Assembly (NCBI RefSeq): GCF_938030145.1
Contig: NZ_CALHGM010000031.1
Span: forward strand, 1 to 64,000
DNA length: 64,000 nt
From: an uncultured Campylobacter sp.
GTDB lineage: Bacteria; Campylobacterota; Campylobacteria; Campylobacterales; Campylobacteraceae
Direction: 5' to 3'
Made by a program: the position numbers and the translations under genes. Numbering within the stretch: the stretch's first letter is position 1; each line of letters starts with the position of its first letter. Under the pieces are notes generated by a model that was not told the DNA's origin, made no database searches, and saw only the letters and a list, made by a program, of their open reading frames with translations. This document shows positions 27,022 through 35,524 of this stretch, piece after piece.

Positions 27022-28119
27022 TTAGCTAAGATAATATTTTTCTATTTTATCTATATTGATATTTTTTCGAACTAAAAACCATTCTTTTATTTCGTTTAGC
27101 CTTTCCGCATCATATACGCAAACTAAATAATTTTTTGCCGATAAAATAGAGCTTAAATAATAAGTATTTTCCTGCTCATAGTACGGATAATCCACTACGA
27201 TTGCAGAAAAGAATGAAAAATTCTTAAAATTGCCTACGATTAAAAAGTGAAAAAATATTTTCAAAAAGATTGCAGAAAGTATTGAAAAAATGAAGAATAA
27301 TAAAATTTGCGATGATAGAAACGATAGTGCTGCAATAGAAAAAATTATAATAATATTATAAATGAAGCGACGGACTTTATCATCGTTGCAATATCCCCAA
27401 AATGGTCTGCCTATCACATAATTTAAATGAAGATTGTTCGTCCTTCTCTCAAGCTCGCCGTTGTTATAGAAATCTATAGAATTATTCATAAAGTAGATTT
27501 TGCGATTATTATTGCTTACACAGCTGCTATAAATAAGTCTCAATACTATCGCTATAAAAATTCCAAATATAACGTTAGAGCTTATTTCCATCGTCGATAT
27601 ATGGTGTTTTGAAAAAATTAAATCCCATATGCTTAGAATATATCCGCCTAAAATCATAGGCGCGTATAAAAATGTAATTGTAGATATTAGTAGCCTCTCA
27701 TAATTTTTTACTATTATCGGCTCTTTGTCGTAGTCCCTTGCTTTAGAATTCTGCGGTAAGGCGCCGCTATCATCTGAGATGGAATTTTGCAGCTCTGCGT
27801 TATTTTCACAAGCAGAATTCTGCTCCGCTTCGGTTTCTAATTCTGTTTCTAAATTTAAAGCGTTAGGATGGGATTTTAGGGTTTCAAATTTTGAAGCTTC
27901 GGAATTTGAAGATTTAGAATTTAAGATTTCGGAATTCGGGGATTCAAAATTCAGGAATTCAGAATTCGAAGCTTCAAAATTCGAGACTTCGGAATTTTTG
28001 GTTTCAGAATTTTGGGCTTTAAAATTTTCGCCGTTAGAATTTTGTTCCAAGCCCCGCTTAGACTCTTGATGCCGCTTTTGTAGTAGCTTTCTTAATTCCT
28101 CAAGCCTGCTTTGATCCAT
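27022..28119 (-). CDS. Repeat-tailed membrane protein, copy B
   Basis: 365 aa. Start MDQSRLEELRKLLQKRHQES, pentapeptide tail (about residues 28-85) encoded by 15-bp repeats, linker, then ARDYDKEPIIVKNYERL and four to five transmembrane helices, ending EIKEWFLVRKNINIDKIEK. The C-terminal half resembles copy A and differs from C and D. The membrane part is very AT-rich. It heads a two-gene operon with copy C and shares its promoter block with copy A. Confidence 0.75.
   Translation of the reverse strand: MDQSRLEELRKLLQKRHQESKRGLEQNSNGENFKAQNSETKNSEVSNFEASNSEFLNFESPNSEILNSKSSNSEASKFETLKSHPNALNLETELETEAEQNSACENNAELQNSISDDSGALPQNSKARDYDKEPIIVKNYERLLISTITFLYAPMILGGYILSIWDLIFSKHHISTMEISSNVIFGIFIAIVLRLIYSSCVSNNNRKIYFMNNSIDFYNNGELERRTNNLHLNYVIGRPFWGYCNDDKVRRFIYNIIIIFSIAALSFLSSQILLFFIFSILSAIFLKIFFHFLIVGNFKNFSFFSAIVVDYPYYEQENTYYLSSILSAKNYLVCVYDAERLNEIKEWFLVRKNINIDKIEKYYLS
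27886..28042 (-). repeat. 15-bp tandem repeats with one RAATTY site per unit (copy B)
   Basis: RAATTY sites start at 27902, 27917, 27932, 27947, 27962, 27977, 27992, 28007, 28022 and 28037 with exact 15-bp spacing, plus one at 27886 (16 bp away) and an extra at 27955. The array encodes the Asn-[Ser/Phe] pentapeptides of copy B. Confidence 0.9.
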
Positions 28120-28148
28120 TCGCCGCCTTTAAATTTGATGGACGCGCC

Positions 28149-28156
28149 ATTTTATA
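28149..28156 (-). promoter_or_regulatory. -10 region of the copy B-C operon
   Basis: TATAAAAT on the minus strand, 30 bp before the copy B start, the same distance as for copy A. The flanking block from about 28120 to 28180 matches the copy A upstream region. Confidence 0.5.
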
Positions 28157-28219
28157 GCGCCGCCGCTTAAAGCTCAGTAAATTTTACCACTCGCCCGCCG
28201 TGCGCCGTTTGATCAAGAT

Positions 28220-29236
28220 TTAGCTCTCATATCTTTGCAGCGATTTTTTATATGTTTTTGCCGCAGCGCAGCCCGTGCTCAGATATACCTCAAACTCCTC
28301 GCTGGTAAGCCTGCGCGGCTCATTTGCAAGCCTTGCCGCAGCCGCTGTACCCGTCGCACAGCTAGCGCTTGTACCGAAATTCGCTTCATTTACGATCTCG
28401 CCTCGTCGGATTCGGTTGCTAAAGCCCGCTGCATGCGCTATTTGCGGCACACGCTTTAAAGAGAAGTTTAAATTTTGCGTTTCCAGATTTAAAATTTTAC
28501 CCATGCATTTGCGCGGACCCGCGATAAAATCGCCATTTTGTATGAGCGGGGCGGCGGAGCCGAGCAGGTCGCTGTCCGCCAAGCTGTGCAAGTCGCCTGC
28601 CAAGCCGGGTAAGCCGCCCGCCAAAAGCTCTGCGCCGCTTAGGACGCACAGGCTTCGCACCAAAATCCCGCCGCCGCTTTGCGGGACGCTGCGAAACGAA
28701 ATGTCAAAGCCGAAATTGTGAAAAAATATCTCGCCCGCCCGCGACGTGCGCTTGTAGGTGTTGCGATCCGCGCCCGTGAAATACGCCTCGATCTCCGCGA
28801 AGGCGAATTCCGCGCCACTTACGCAAAGCACATAGTTTTGCAGCAGATCGCGCATGAAATTTTCGATCTTTGCCTGCGCTCGCTCGGCATTAAACTGCGC
28901 CTGCGGCGGCTCATCACCGAACGCAAGCGCTTGTCTGACGCCCGGCTCCGACTGCGATGGACGGACGTTAAATTTTAAGTGTGCTTGCTCCGTATCAAGA
29001 CGCACTTGCTCGGTATTAAATTTTAAAATTTCATCTTGCTGCACGCCGCTAGAATATGGCTGTACGCCACAAAATTCCGCATCGCCTTGTGATTTTAAGG
29101 GCTTGTCCTTGTTCCCGTCTCTCGCGCTTCCTGCAAGCTTGGAATTTTTTAAAGCAAGCTTTGAGCCCGCCGAAATTCCAAACTCCGCCGCGTTGATTTG
29201 TGAGAAAAATTTTTCTAAATTTTCATCGCCCAGCAT
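28220..29236 (-). CDS. Protein weakly resembling 3-methyladenine DNA glycosylases, with a long insert
   Basis: 338 aa. The conserved-looking part starts at about residue 124: FAEIEAYFTGADRNTYKR, FFHNFGFDISF, GGILVRSLCVL and GPRKCMGKIL, an order that recalls AAG/MPG-type glycosylases (EAY, GG-LIR, GP-K-ALGI), though the match is weak and the catalytic role unproven. Residues about 25-122 are a low-complexity Gln/Glu/Ala/Ser insert not expected in that family. The start codon lies inside the end of the 29223 gene (14-bp overlap). Confident as coding, not as to function. Confidence 0.55.
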   Translation of the reverse strand: MLGDENLEKFFSQINAAEFGISAGSKLALKNSKLAGSARDGNKDKPLKSQGDAEFCGVQPYSSGVQQDEILKFNTEQVRLDTEQAHLKFNVRPSQSEPGVRQALAFGDEPPQAQFNAERAQAKIENFMRDLLQNYVLCVSGAEFAFAEIEAYFTGADRNTYKRTSRAGEIFFHNFGFDISFRSVPQSGGGILVRSLCVLSGAELLAGGLPGLAGDLHSLADSDLLGSAAPLIQNGDFIAGPRKCMGKILNLETQNLNFSLKRVPQIAHAAGFSNRIRRGEIVNEANFGTSASCATGTAAAARLANEPRRLTSEEFEVYLSTGCAAAKTYKKSLQRYES

Positions 29237-29735
29237 TTTGCTCTTCCGTAGAATTTCCTTCGCGCTTCGTAGTGTTCGCCTTGCTGCTCGTAGTGCGGGC
29301 TTCGCCGTTGTTTGCCTCGGCGCGCGTTAAATTTCCGCCGTCAATCGCGTTCGTATCGTCTCGCGCTAAATTACCGTTGCTACTTGTCGTATTTGTTTCG
29401 CCGCCTTTAAAATTTGGAGCTTCGCAACGATCTACACCTAAACGCTCGAAATAATATCTCTCTCGCTCGCTTAAGTTTTCCACTCCCCTTTCGCATACAC
29501 GCTTGATATACGCCTTGCTAGGGTATCTAAGCCGATTGAGCGCCAATTCACTACCCGCGTCTGCGCGCTTTATCAGCTTAGCGATGCAGGCATCATCCTC
29601 TTCACTATTTGCGATATAATCCCATATGCCACAGTATCTATCACCGCCCAGCGCCGTAATCAAAAAATAAACCCAAAGCAGGATTATGGCGATCGATATG
29701 CTTCCTTTTATTTTTAAAGATCTCTTTTTTACCAT
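29223..29735 (-). CDS. Single-pass protein with sequon-bearing tail, copy 1
   Basis: 170 aa, member of a three-copy tandem family. Positive N-terminus MVKKRSLKIKG, one membrane helix (about 12-30), a small Cys-containing domain shared by all copies (EEDDACIAKLIKRAD, YIKRVCERGVEN, ERERYYFER), then a Ser/Thr/Asn-rich tail from residue 111. Charge pattern predicts N-in, tail periplasmic. The tail has two perfect bacterial N-glycosylation sequons D/E-x-N-x-S/T: N115 and N161. Function unknown. It overlaps the following gene by 14 bp. Confidence 0.68.
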   Translation of the reverse strand: MVKKRSLKIKGSISIAIILLWVYFLITALGGDRYCGIWDYIANSEEDDACIAKLIKRADAGSELALNRLRYPSKAYIKRVCERGVENLSERERYYFERLGVDRCEAPNFKGGETNTTSSNGNLARDDTNAIDGGNLTRAEANNGEARTTSSKANTTKREGNSTEEQNAGR

Positions 29736-29823
29736 GTTTTTCCTTGAGTAATAAATTTTAACTCATTTTTTCACAAATTTGACCAACGGCATAAAATTTA
29801 CGATATCGCCTTCAAGGCTAATC

Positions 29824-30362
29824 TTATCGCCCAGCATTTTGCTCTTCCGTAGAATTTCCTTTGCGCTTCGTTTTGTCCGCCTTGCTGCCCACAGTGTCAG
29901 ATTTGCCGTTGTTTGCCTCGGCGCGCGTTAAATTACCGCCGCTCGTTGCGTTCGTATCGCCTCGCGCTAATTACCGCCGCTGCTCGTCGTGTTTGCTTCG
30001 CCGTCTTTTGACTTGGGCGTTTTAAAGCCCCAAATCTCGCAGCGATCTCCGCCAAAGCCTTGGAAATAATATCTTTCCCGCTCGCCCAAATTTTCTACCC
30101 CCTTTTCGCATGTGCGCTTGATATATGCCTAACTCGGATACATTAGTCGATTTACCGCATGGTCATCGCCGGCATCCGCGCGCTTTATCAGCCTAGCGAT
30201 GCAGGCATCATCCTCTTCGTCATGCCTATCAGAAAAGAATTCCTCCATATTGCAATACATACCGCTGCTTCTTACAACTCCATAAATAATAAAAAACCCC
30301 GCAATTAGCATAATAAAAATTTTACTTTTACTAGCTTTCAATTTCGCTTTATCGCCCGACAT
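29824..30362 (-). pseudogene. Decayed copy 2 of the sequon-tailed family
   Basis: Starts MSGDKAKLKASKSK and follows copy 3 closely for 77 codons, then hits TAG at 30129-30131 where the other copies have Arg or Lys in YPS[R/K]AYIKR. Homology continues in frame after the stop, with AYIKR and ERERYYF. Near 29970 one base is missing relative to copy 1 (AATTAG against AATTTAG), shifting the frame. The end again matches copy 1 (NSTEEQNAGR). Two independent lesions indicate a pseudogene. Its start overlaps the end of copy 3 by 14 bp. Confidence 0.8.
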
Positions 30363-30828
30363 TTGACCCTTCCGTAGAATTTATATCGCTTTTGATCGCG
30401 CCTGTTTCATTGCGGACTGTATTCGCACCTTCGCGCGTTAAATTTCTCTCGCCGTCCGTTATGTTCATATCGCCGCTCGTCGTATTTGCTTCGCCGCCTT
30501 GCAATTTTGGAGTTTTAAAGCCCCAGGGCTCACAGCTCTGGTAGCGCTCGAAATAATATCTCTCTCGCTCGCCTACGTTTTCCACCCCCCTTTCGCATAC
30601 GCGCTTGATATACGCCCTGCTTGGGTATCTTAGTCTGCTTTCCGCAAAGCCGTTTCCGTCGTCCGCTCGTTTTATCAGCTTGGCGATGCAAGCGTCATCC
30701 TCTTCGCCCTGTTTATCAGAAAAGAATTCCTCCATATTACAATACATACCGCCGCTGCTTATAACTCCATAAATAATAAAACCCCCCGCAATTAGCATAA
30801 TAAAAATTTTACTTTTACTAGTTTTCAA
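30349..30828 (-). CDS. Single-pass protein with sequon-bearing tail, copy 3
   Basis: 159 aa. N-terminal helix (about residues 7-27), then the shared domain with C30, C47, C78 and C99. The tail (about 111-159) is built of degenerate units of about seven residues (GDMNITD, GERNLTR, EGANTVR) and carries four perfect D/E-x-N-x-S/T sequons: N115, N122, N129 and N150. This fits a periplasmic target of the PglB oligosaccharyltransferase found in campylobacters; glycosylation itself is inferred. It overlaps the SDR gene upstream by 11 bp. Confidence 0.7.
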   Translation of the reverse strand: MKTSKSKIFIMLIAGGFIIYGVISSGGMYCNMEEFFSDKQGEEDDACIAKLIKRADDGNGFAESRLRYPSRAYIKRVCERGVENVGERERYYFERYQSCEPWGFKTPKLQGGEANTTSGDMNITDGERNLTREGANTVRNETGAIKSDINSTEGSNVGR

Positions 30829-31483
30829 GCTCGCCTCCTTTGCGATTAAATTTTGATTTTTTTCGCAGATTTACGATTTGCGGGCGGATCGTAAATTCGC
30901 TCACGTTGGATTTCGTGCGCAGAATTTGCAGCGTAAAATTTGCGATCTCCTCAGCGTCCACGAAGCTAGCCTCATCATCCGCGGGCTCGAAGTTTAAATC
31001 CTCGTAAAACGGCGTTTTGGTGATGTCCGGGTTGATGCAGCTTACTCTGATCTGCTTGCGCGCCTCCTCGAAAAGGCAGAGCAGAAACGCCCGCAGCCCC
31101 GCCTTACTCGCGCTATAAACCGCGCTAAAGCGGCTCGCTCGCAGCGCCTCGATCGAGCTAATGCCGATGATATGGGCGCGGTTGCGTTTTAAATTCGGCA
31201 AAAGCGCACGCGTGATGATGATGTTTGCGGCGAGATTTACGTTTAAAATTTTTAAAATTTCGCTCTCGCTAATCGCCTCAAGTGGCGCAAATTTCGCCGT
31301 ACCCGCGCATAAAATCAGCGCGTCAATACCTTGCGCCGCAGCCAGCGCGCGGCACTCCTTTGCTAGCGCGTCCGTATCCTCGAAGCGCGAGCTTAGCGTT
31401 AAAATTTCATAGCCGTTTTGTCGCAAAAGCTCCGCAACCGCGCTGCCGATGCCGCCGCTTGCGCCCGTGATCAATGCTTTCAT
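30818..31483 (-). CDS. Short-chain dehydrogenase/reductase
   Basis: 221 aa NAD(P)-binding oxidoreductase. Motifs: ITGASGGIG at residues 5-13 (TGxxxGIG), the LILCAGTAKF region (NAG-like, here CAG), catalytic Ser in IGISSIEAL and YSASKAG (YxxxK). The ATG at 31483 follows AAAGGAG; a longer frame from 31570 has no site. Substrate unknown. It heads the run of sequon-tailed genes. Confidence 0.85.
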   Translation of the reverse strand: MKALITGASGGIGSAVAELLRQNGYEILTLSSRFEDTDALAKECRALAAAQGIDALILCAGTAKFAPLEAISESEILKILNVNLAANIIITRALLPNLKRNRAHIIGISSIEALRASRFSAVYSASKAGLRAFLLCLFEEARKQIRVSCINPDITKTPFYEDLNFEPADDEASFVDAEEIANFTLQILRTKSNVSEFTIRPQIVNLRKKSKFNRKGGELEN

Positions 31484-31847
31484 CTTTTCTCCTTTAAATT
31501 TTATGCGGCTTCGGCGCGTTAAATTTCGCGCGTCATGTAAATTTCGCTGCGCTAAATTTTCTCTGCCCATTGTATCCGCCGCTAAATTTACGCGGATTAT
31601 TTAAACCGCGCCGCGACCTGCGCTGGGTAAAATTTTAAATTTAGCCCGCGGACGTTTTGCTGTGCGAGCGTTTTGTAAAATTTCATCGCCACTCGCTGTG
31701 CCCGCCCCGCACGATTTATAAAATTTAATTTTATAAAACTCGGCGCGCCGCTAGATTTTAATCGCTCGCTCGCCGCAAATTTCGCGCTGTATCCTCGGCG
31801 CCGCATGCGAGCCGGTACAAGCGCGACGTCTGCGGCAAACAGCGCGT

Positions 31848-33122
31848 CTAGCGCCGCCGTATCTTTGTAAAATACGCCGCCTTCATCGCCTCTTCAAAGG
31901 CGTCATTGCTTTCGTACTCGTGCCCCAAAACCTCGCGCCATAGGCTCGCATCCTCCATGCAGAGGTAGAAAAACACTCGCTCGCGCCACGGCGAAAGCGC
32001 GTCCGCGGCAAATTTGAAAAGCTCGCGTTTGATCTGCAGCGGGTAGGACAGCTTGCCGTTCGCGTCCGCAAGGGGCATCTGTAGAATTTTGCTCCGCAGC
32101 CCGCGAGAGCGCAGCTTCTTGACGACGGGTTTGATAAAGGTAAGCGTGCCGAGCGAAACCATCGCGACGCCGCTTGGATCGAAGCGGCGCAGCAGCCGCT
32201 CAAAAAGCGCGCCGTAATCACTCTGCCACCCTTCGTACCAAACCATCGGGTGGAGGTGAAAGCCCACCAAAATGCCGCGCGCCGCGAGCGCTTCGGCTGC
32301 CGCCAGCCGCGCATCCAGGCTCGCGCTTAGATGCTCTTCGTTCGCTATGATCGCGGGGGTATTTAGCGAGAAGGTGACGATGAAATTGCGCGGGATCTCG
32401 CGCTGCAGGAAAAAACGGATATTGTTAGACTTGCTTTTAAGCTCCAAAATCACGTTTTCATGCCGCGCCGCGAAGTCCGTTAGCGCGCTTAAAATGCCGA
32501 AGCGATCGCCCCACATGAGCGAGTCGGAGCTCTGCCCCGTGCCGATGTGGTAGCTGCGCGCGGGATCAAGCCGCAGCCGCGCTAAATTTGCCGCAAAATT
32601 CTCGTCAAAGCCGATTTTCCCGTGCTTGTAAAAGGAACCGATCGCGCAATAGGAACAGTCAAAGCCGCACGAATTGACTGCATCGAGCGTCAGCAGATTG
32701 CAGCAGCGCGTGTTTTCGCTCGCCACCGGGCAGCGCCCCAAAGCGATGCGGTCCGCGCGAAAGGATGAAATTTGAAATTTTTTCGGCGCGTAATCGCTTT
32801 TGAAGCTCGCGTATGAGTGCGGGCGCGACTTGAGATCCAGCCAGGCTTCGCGCACGAAATTAAAAATTTGCTCGCCGTTTGGGGCTTTCCCTGTTTTATT
32901 AAATTTGGCTTTATTAAAATTTAGCCCGCACTGCCCGTCCGCAAGCAGCTCATAAACGGGCGTCTCGTCCCACGCCTCAAAATCGCTCGCAAACTCCGCT
33001 AGCTGCTTTTTTTGCTGAAATGAAAAGTGAAATTTATCAAATAGCGCGCCCAAAAACGCGCTTGATCGCTCGCTCAGATTCACGCCAAACTGCGTGCCTA
33101 GCTCCTTTTTCGCCTCCGTCAT
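31848..33122 (-). CDS. Radical SAM protein, spore-photoproduct-lyase type
   Basis: 424 aa. The radical SAM motif CGFDCSYC lies near residue 153, followed by YHIGTGQSSDSLMWGDR, VILELKSKSNNI, IVTFSLNTPAI and GFHLHPMVWYEGW, the blocks of the SplB/COG1533 group. In Bacillus the enzyme repairs spore photoproduct; relatives in non-spore-formers have unassigned roles, perhaps DNA repair. It stands as a single gene. Confidence 0.82.
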   Translation of the reverse strand: MTEAKKELGTQFGVNLSERSSAFLGALFDKFHFSFQQKKQLAEFASDFEAWDETPVYELLADGQCGLNFNKAKFNKTGKAPNGEQIFNFVREAWLDLKSRPHSYASFKSDYAPKKFQISSFRADRIALGRCPVASENTRCCNLLTLDAVNSCGFDCSYCAIGSFYKHGKIGFDENFAANLARLRLDPARSYHIGTGQSSDSLMWGDRFGILSALTDFAARHENVILELKSKSNNIRFFLQREIPRNFIVTFSLNTPAIIANEEHLSASLDARLAAAEALAARGILVGFHLHPMVWYEGWQSDYGALFERLLRRFDPSGVAMVSLGTLTFIKPVVKKLRSRGLRSKILQMPLADANGKLSYPLQIKRELFKFAADALSPWRERVFFYLCMEDASLWREVLGHEYESNDAFEEAMKAAYFTKIRRR

Positions 33123-33195
33123 CTTGCTCCGCTTCGTTAAAATTTTGCAAATTATACTTAAATTTCGCGCGCCGTCACTGAAAATCGTTGAAATT

Positions 33196-33675
33196 TCAGG
33201 TCGCGCCGCAGAATAGTCGCTCGAAATAGAAGGCGTAAGCTAGCGTAATAGCGACGTTTAGGATCACAATTCCGCCGAGTGCAAACTTTTGCGGGATTTT
33301 CTTGACGCCCGTTCGGTAGTAATACGGCAGGGCGCAGAAAAACGCGGGCAGCACGAGCAGAACGATGCCTAGCGGCATGCCCGCACCGCCCACGCCTATC
33401 TCCGCACTGCGCACGAACTGCGACATGGCGGGGAATTTAAGGGCGGCGAAAATGGCCGCCGCAAAGAGTAGCTGCACGCAGAAGCAGTAAAATAGGTAGC
33501 GCTCGCCTATTAGAGCGTCTTTTAGCCATAGCCCGATACAGGCAAATGCGAGCAAAAGGGCTAAAAAGACTAGCGAGGACAGATCGGCAAACAGATCCGC
33601 CGCGGCATACGCGCAAGCTGCGATGCATGCGCACGCCAAGAGGGCAAAATACAGATAAGAGCCTTTTATTTTCAT
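33196..33675 (-). CDS. Hypothetical membrane protein
   Basis: 159 aa with about five hydrophobic segments, Ala/Leu-rich, not recognised. The start MKIKGSYLYFALLACACIAA follows AGGAG. It lies 73 bp upstream of the radical SAM gene on the same strand and could be in one transcript. Confidence 0.6.
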   Translation of the reverse strand: MKIKGSYLYFALLACACIAACAYAAADLFADLSSLVFLALLLAFACIGLWLKDALIGERYLFYCFCVQLLFAAAIFAALKFPAMSQFVRSAEIGVGGAGMPLGIVLLVLPAFFCALPYYYRTGVKKIPQKFALGGIVILNVAITLAYAFYFERLFCGAT

Positions 33676-34384
33676 CGTTTCTCCTAAGCGAGCCCGCGTT
33701 TATGCGAGCTTGCGCGATCTTTTTCGCTTTTAAAATTTGGCGCGAAAGGCATTAAAGGGCGCCATGGCGCTTATTTTGGCGCTAAGGCTAACGAAGCGCG
33801 TCGTAGCGCTCGTTTTGACGCGGAAACTTACGAAGGCGCCACAGCGTTCGTATGGATAAATTTTATAAACCGCCCGTGCCGCGCTTTTTATTGCGTCGCC
33901 ACTCGCGCCTTTTGATGCGGGCAAAACAGCTCCTCCGCACTCGTCACATCTACCGCCGCGCAGATTTTCGCGACGTTTTGCGCGAGCTGTCGACGCAGCC
34001 GCTTGAAGCTAACATAAATTTTTGCAAAATACGCGTAGGGCGCGCCAAGCTCGCTCCCGCGGCGATCGTCGTGCGGCTTCTCCAAGCTTAGCGGCACGTG
34101 TACGGCTCGCTCCCGCGAGTTCATCCGAGATTAGCGGCGTCGCATGCGGCTCGTCTTGCTCGTCCGTTTTCAAATTCTAAAAGCAGGCTTGTCCAGCCTA
34201 GATCGTAAGCTAAATTTTACTTCACGGCATCGGCATAAAGCTAGGCTTTGCGTCCGCGTGCGGGTCGCTACCCTCGCGTGTATCGTGCTTTTGCGCCCCG
34301 CAATACCCTTAAATTCCGCGTCGTATTCGACGCGCGAGGCTAAAATTTTATCCCTCGGCCAGGTTTTTTTGCACGCACTCATAG
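33676..34384. other. Gene-free stretch of 709 bp
   Basis: Several short open frames exist on both strands, all rich in Arg, Ala and Ser and without a ribosome binding site or family motif, so they look like GC-rich chance frames. The GC-rich, AAATTT-poor composition differs from other gaps here, so it could be the remains of a decayed gene, but I cannot name one. Confidence 0.4.
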
Positions 34385-35449
34385 TTAAATTTCGCCCTTT
34401 ATCGCGGCGCGGATTTGCGGCAGGCGCGCCTTTACGAGCTCATAGACGAAGCTTTTGCTAAGCCGCTCGCCGCGCAGATGATCGCTTACGATCTTCATCA
34501 TCGCCCACGGCACGCCCGCGCGCTCGCAAGCGCTCGCGAAAAGCGCGCTCTCCATATCGTAAAGCGTAACGTAGTGATTTGCGTGCCCGCAGGTAGCATC
34601 TTTTGCCGTGCACGGCGTATTTTGTGTTGCACGCGCTGCGGTATTCGTCGCGTCATTGCGTTTGCCCGTCGCGCTTTGTGCCGCAGCCTGAGACGCGCCT
34701 CGCATGAAATTTTTTGTATTTTCTGCGCCGTTCGCCCCTTGCGTTGGGGCTTGTGTGTTTATCTCGCCGCACGCCTCGATCGCTGCGATACTTGCCGCAT
34801 CAGTTCGCTCCGCTGCATTTAAAATTTTAGGCTTGCTCACGCAGATTAAATTTGCCCGCAGCTTGCCGTCTAAACTCGCGCCGCAAAATTCCCGCTCGCA
34901 AACGTTTTGAAATTTCGGAGCCTGTGCACTGTGTTCCCCGACCTGCGAGCGATAAAATTTCGATCCGTCCTCGTCGCAAAATTCCCGCGCCTGTGTACCG
35001 TCAAAATAAAACGCCTCGCCGATTTGCACGTTTGTATCCTCGCAGCCGCAGACTCCTATGTTTAGCGCAAAGTCCACGCGCCGCGAAAGTAAAATTTCAC
35101 CGAAGCGCTCTGAATTTTGCGCGGAACCAAAATCTGAAATTTCAAAATTTTCAGCCTCATTTCGCGCAGAGCCTGTCTCTGCGTCGCCGCAGAGCGCGCC
35201 CGCGCCCAAACGATGCTTAAATTTTGCGTCCGCGCCGCGCCGATCCCTGCGAAGCTTGCGCCCGAATTCCGCGTTCGCATCGGCGCGACGAACAAATTCT
35301 GCGCCCGCTTCAAATTTAGCTCCAAACCTCACGCCGCAGATGTATAGAAGCATCTGCTCGCCTGCGAACAGATCGCCGCTGCGAGTAAGTTTAAAACTCT
35401 CGATTATCGCTTGGGCTTCGCAGCGCAAAGCCGTACAGATCAGTATCAT
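34385..35449 (-). CDS. Nucleosidase/phosphorylase-family protein with two inserts
   Basis: 354 aa. The Pfs/nucleoside phosphorylase pattern is visible: start ILICTALRCEAQAI, LNIGVCGC at about 129, and YDMESALFASACERAGVPW with MKIVSD near 297-323 (the conserved base-binding Glu lies in DMES). Family members are about 200-240 aa. The excess sits in two low-complexity stretches, about residues 45-115 and 225-290. Flanking motifs are kept, so it may fold. Substrate unknown (MTA/SAH or a related nucleoside). Confidence 0.7.
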   Translation of the reverse strand: MILICTALRCEAQAIIESFKLTRSGDLFAGEQMLLYICGVRFGAKFEAGAEFVRRADANAEFGRKLRRDRRGADAKFKHRLGAGALCGDAETGSARNEAENFEISDFGSAQNSERFGEILLSRRVDFALNIGVCGCEDTNVQIGEAFYFDGTQAREFCDEDGSKFYRSQVGEHSAQAPKFQNVCEREFCGASLDGKLRANLICVSKPKILNAAERTDAASIAAIEACGEINTQAPTQGANGAENTKNFMRGASQAAAQSATGKRNDATNTAARATQNTPCTAKDATCGHANHYVTLYDMESALFASACERAGVPWAMMKIVSDHLRGERLSKSFVYELVKARLPQIRAAIKGEI

Positions 35450-35488
35450 TTGCCGCCTTTGTTAAAACCGCATTTTAACAATTTGAGC

Positions 35489-35494
35489 TATAAT
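35489..35494 (+). promoter_or_regulatory. -10 box for uvrA
   Basis: TATAAT 30 bp before the uvrA start; it lies in the short gap between the divergent nucleosidase and uvrA. Confidence 0.55.
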
Positions 35495-35524
35495 ATAAGA
35501 TTAATTTGGCACAAAAGGGCGAAA

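Noticed and set aside
28679..29454. Several plus-strand frames opposite the glycosylase-like gene
   Set aside because: Antisense shadows of a GC-rich gene; codon use fits the minus strand.
31597..31890. Minus-strand open frame of about 97 codons after the radical SAM gene
   Set aside because: No ATG before 31806, no ribosome binding site, Arg/Ala-rich, no family motif. It may be a gene remnant but cannot be supported.
34144..34461. Plus-strand frame beside the nucleosidase
   Set aside because: It runs antisense into the nucleosidase gene and has the composition of a shadow frame.
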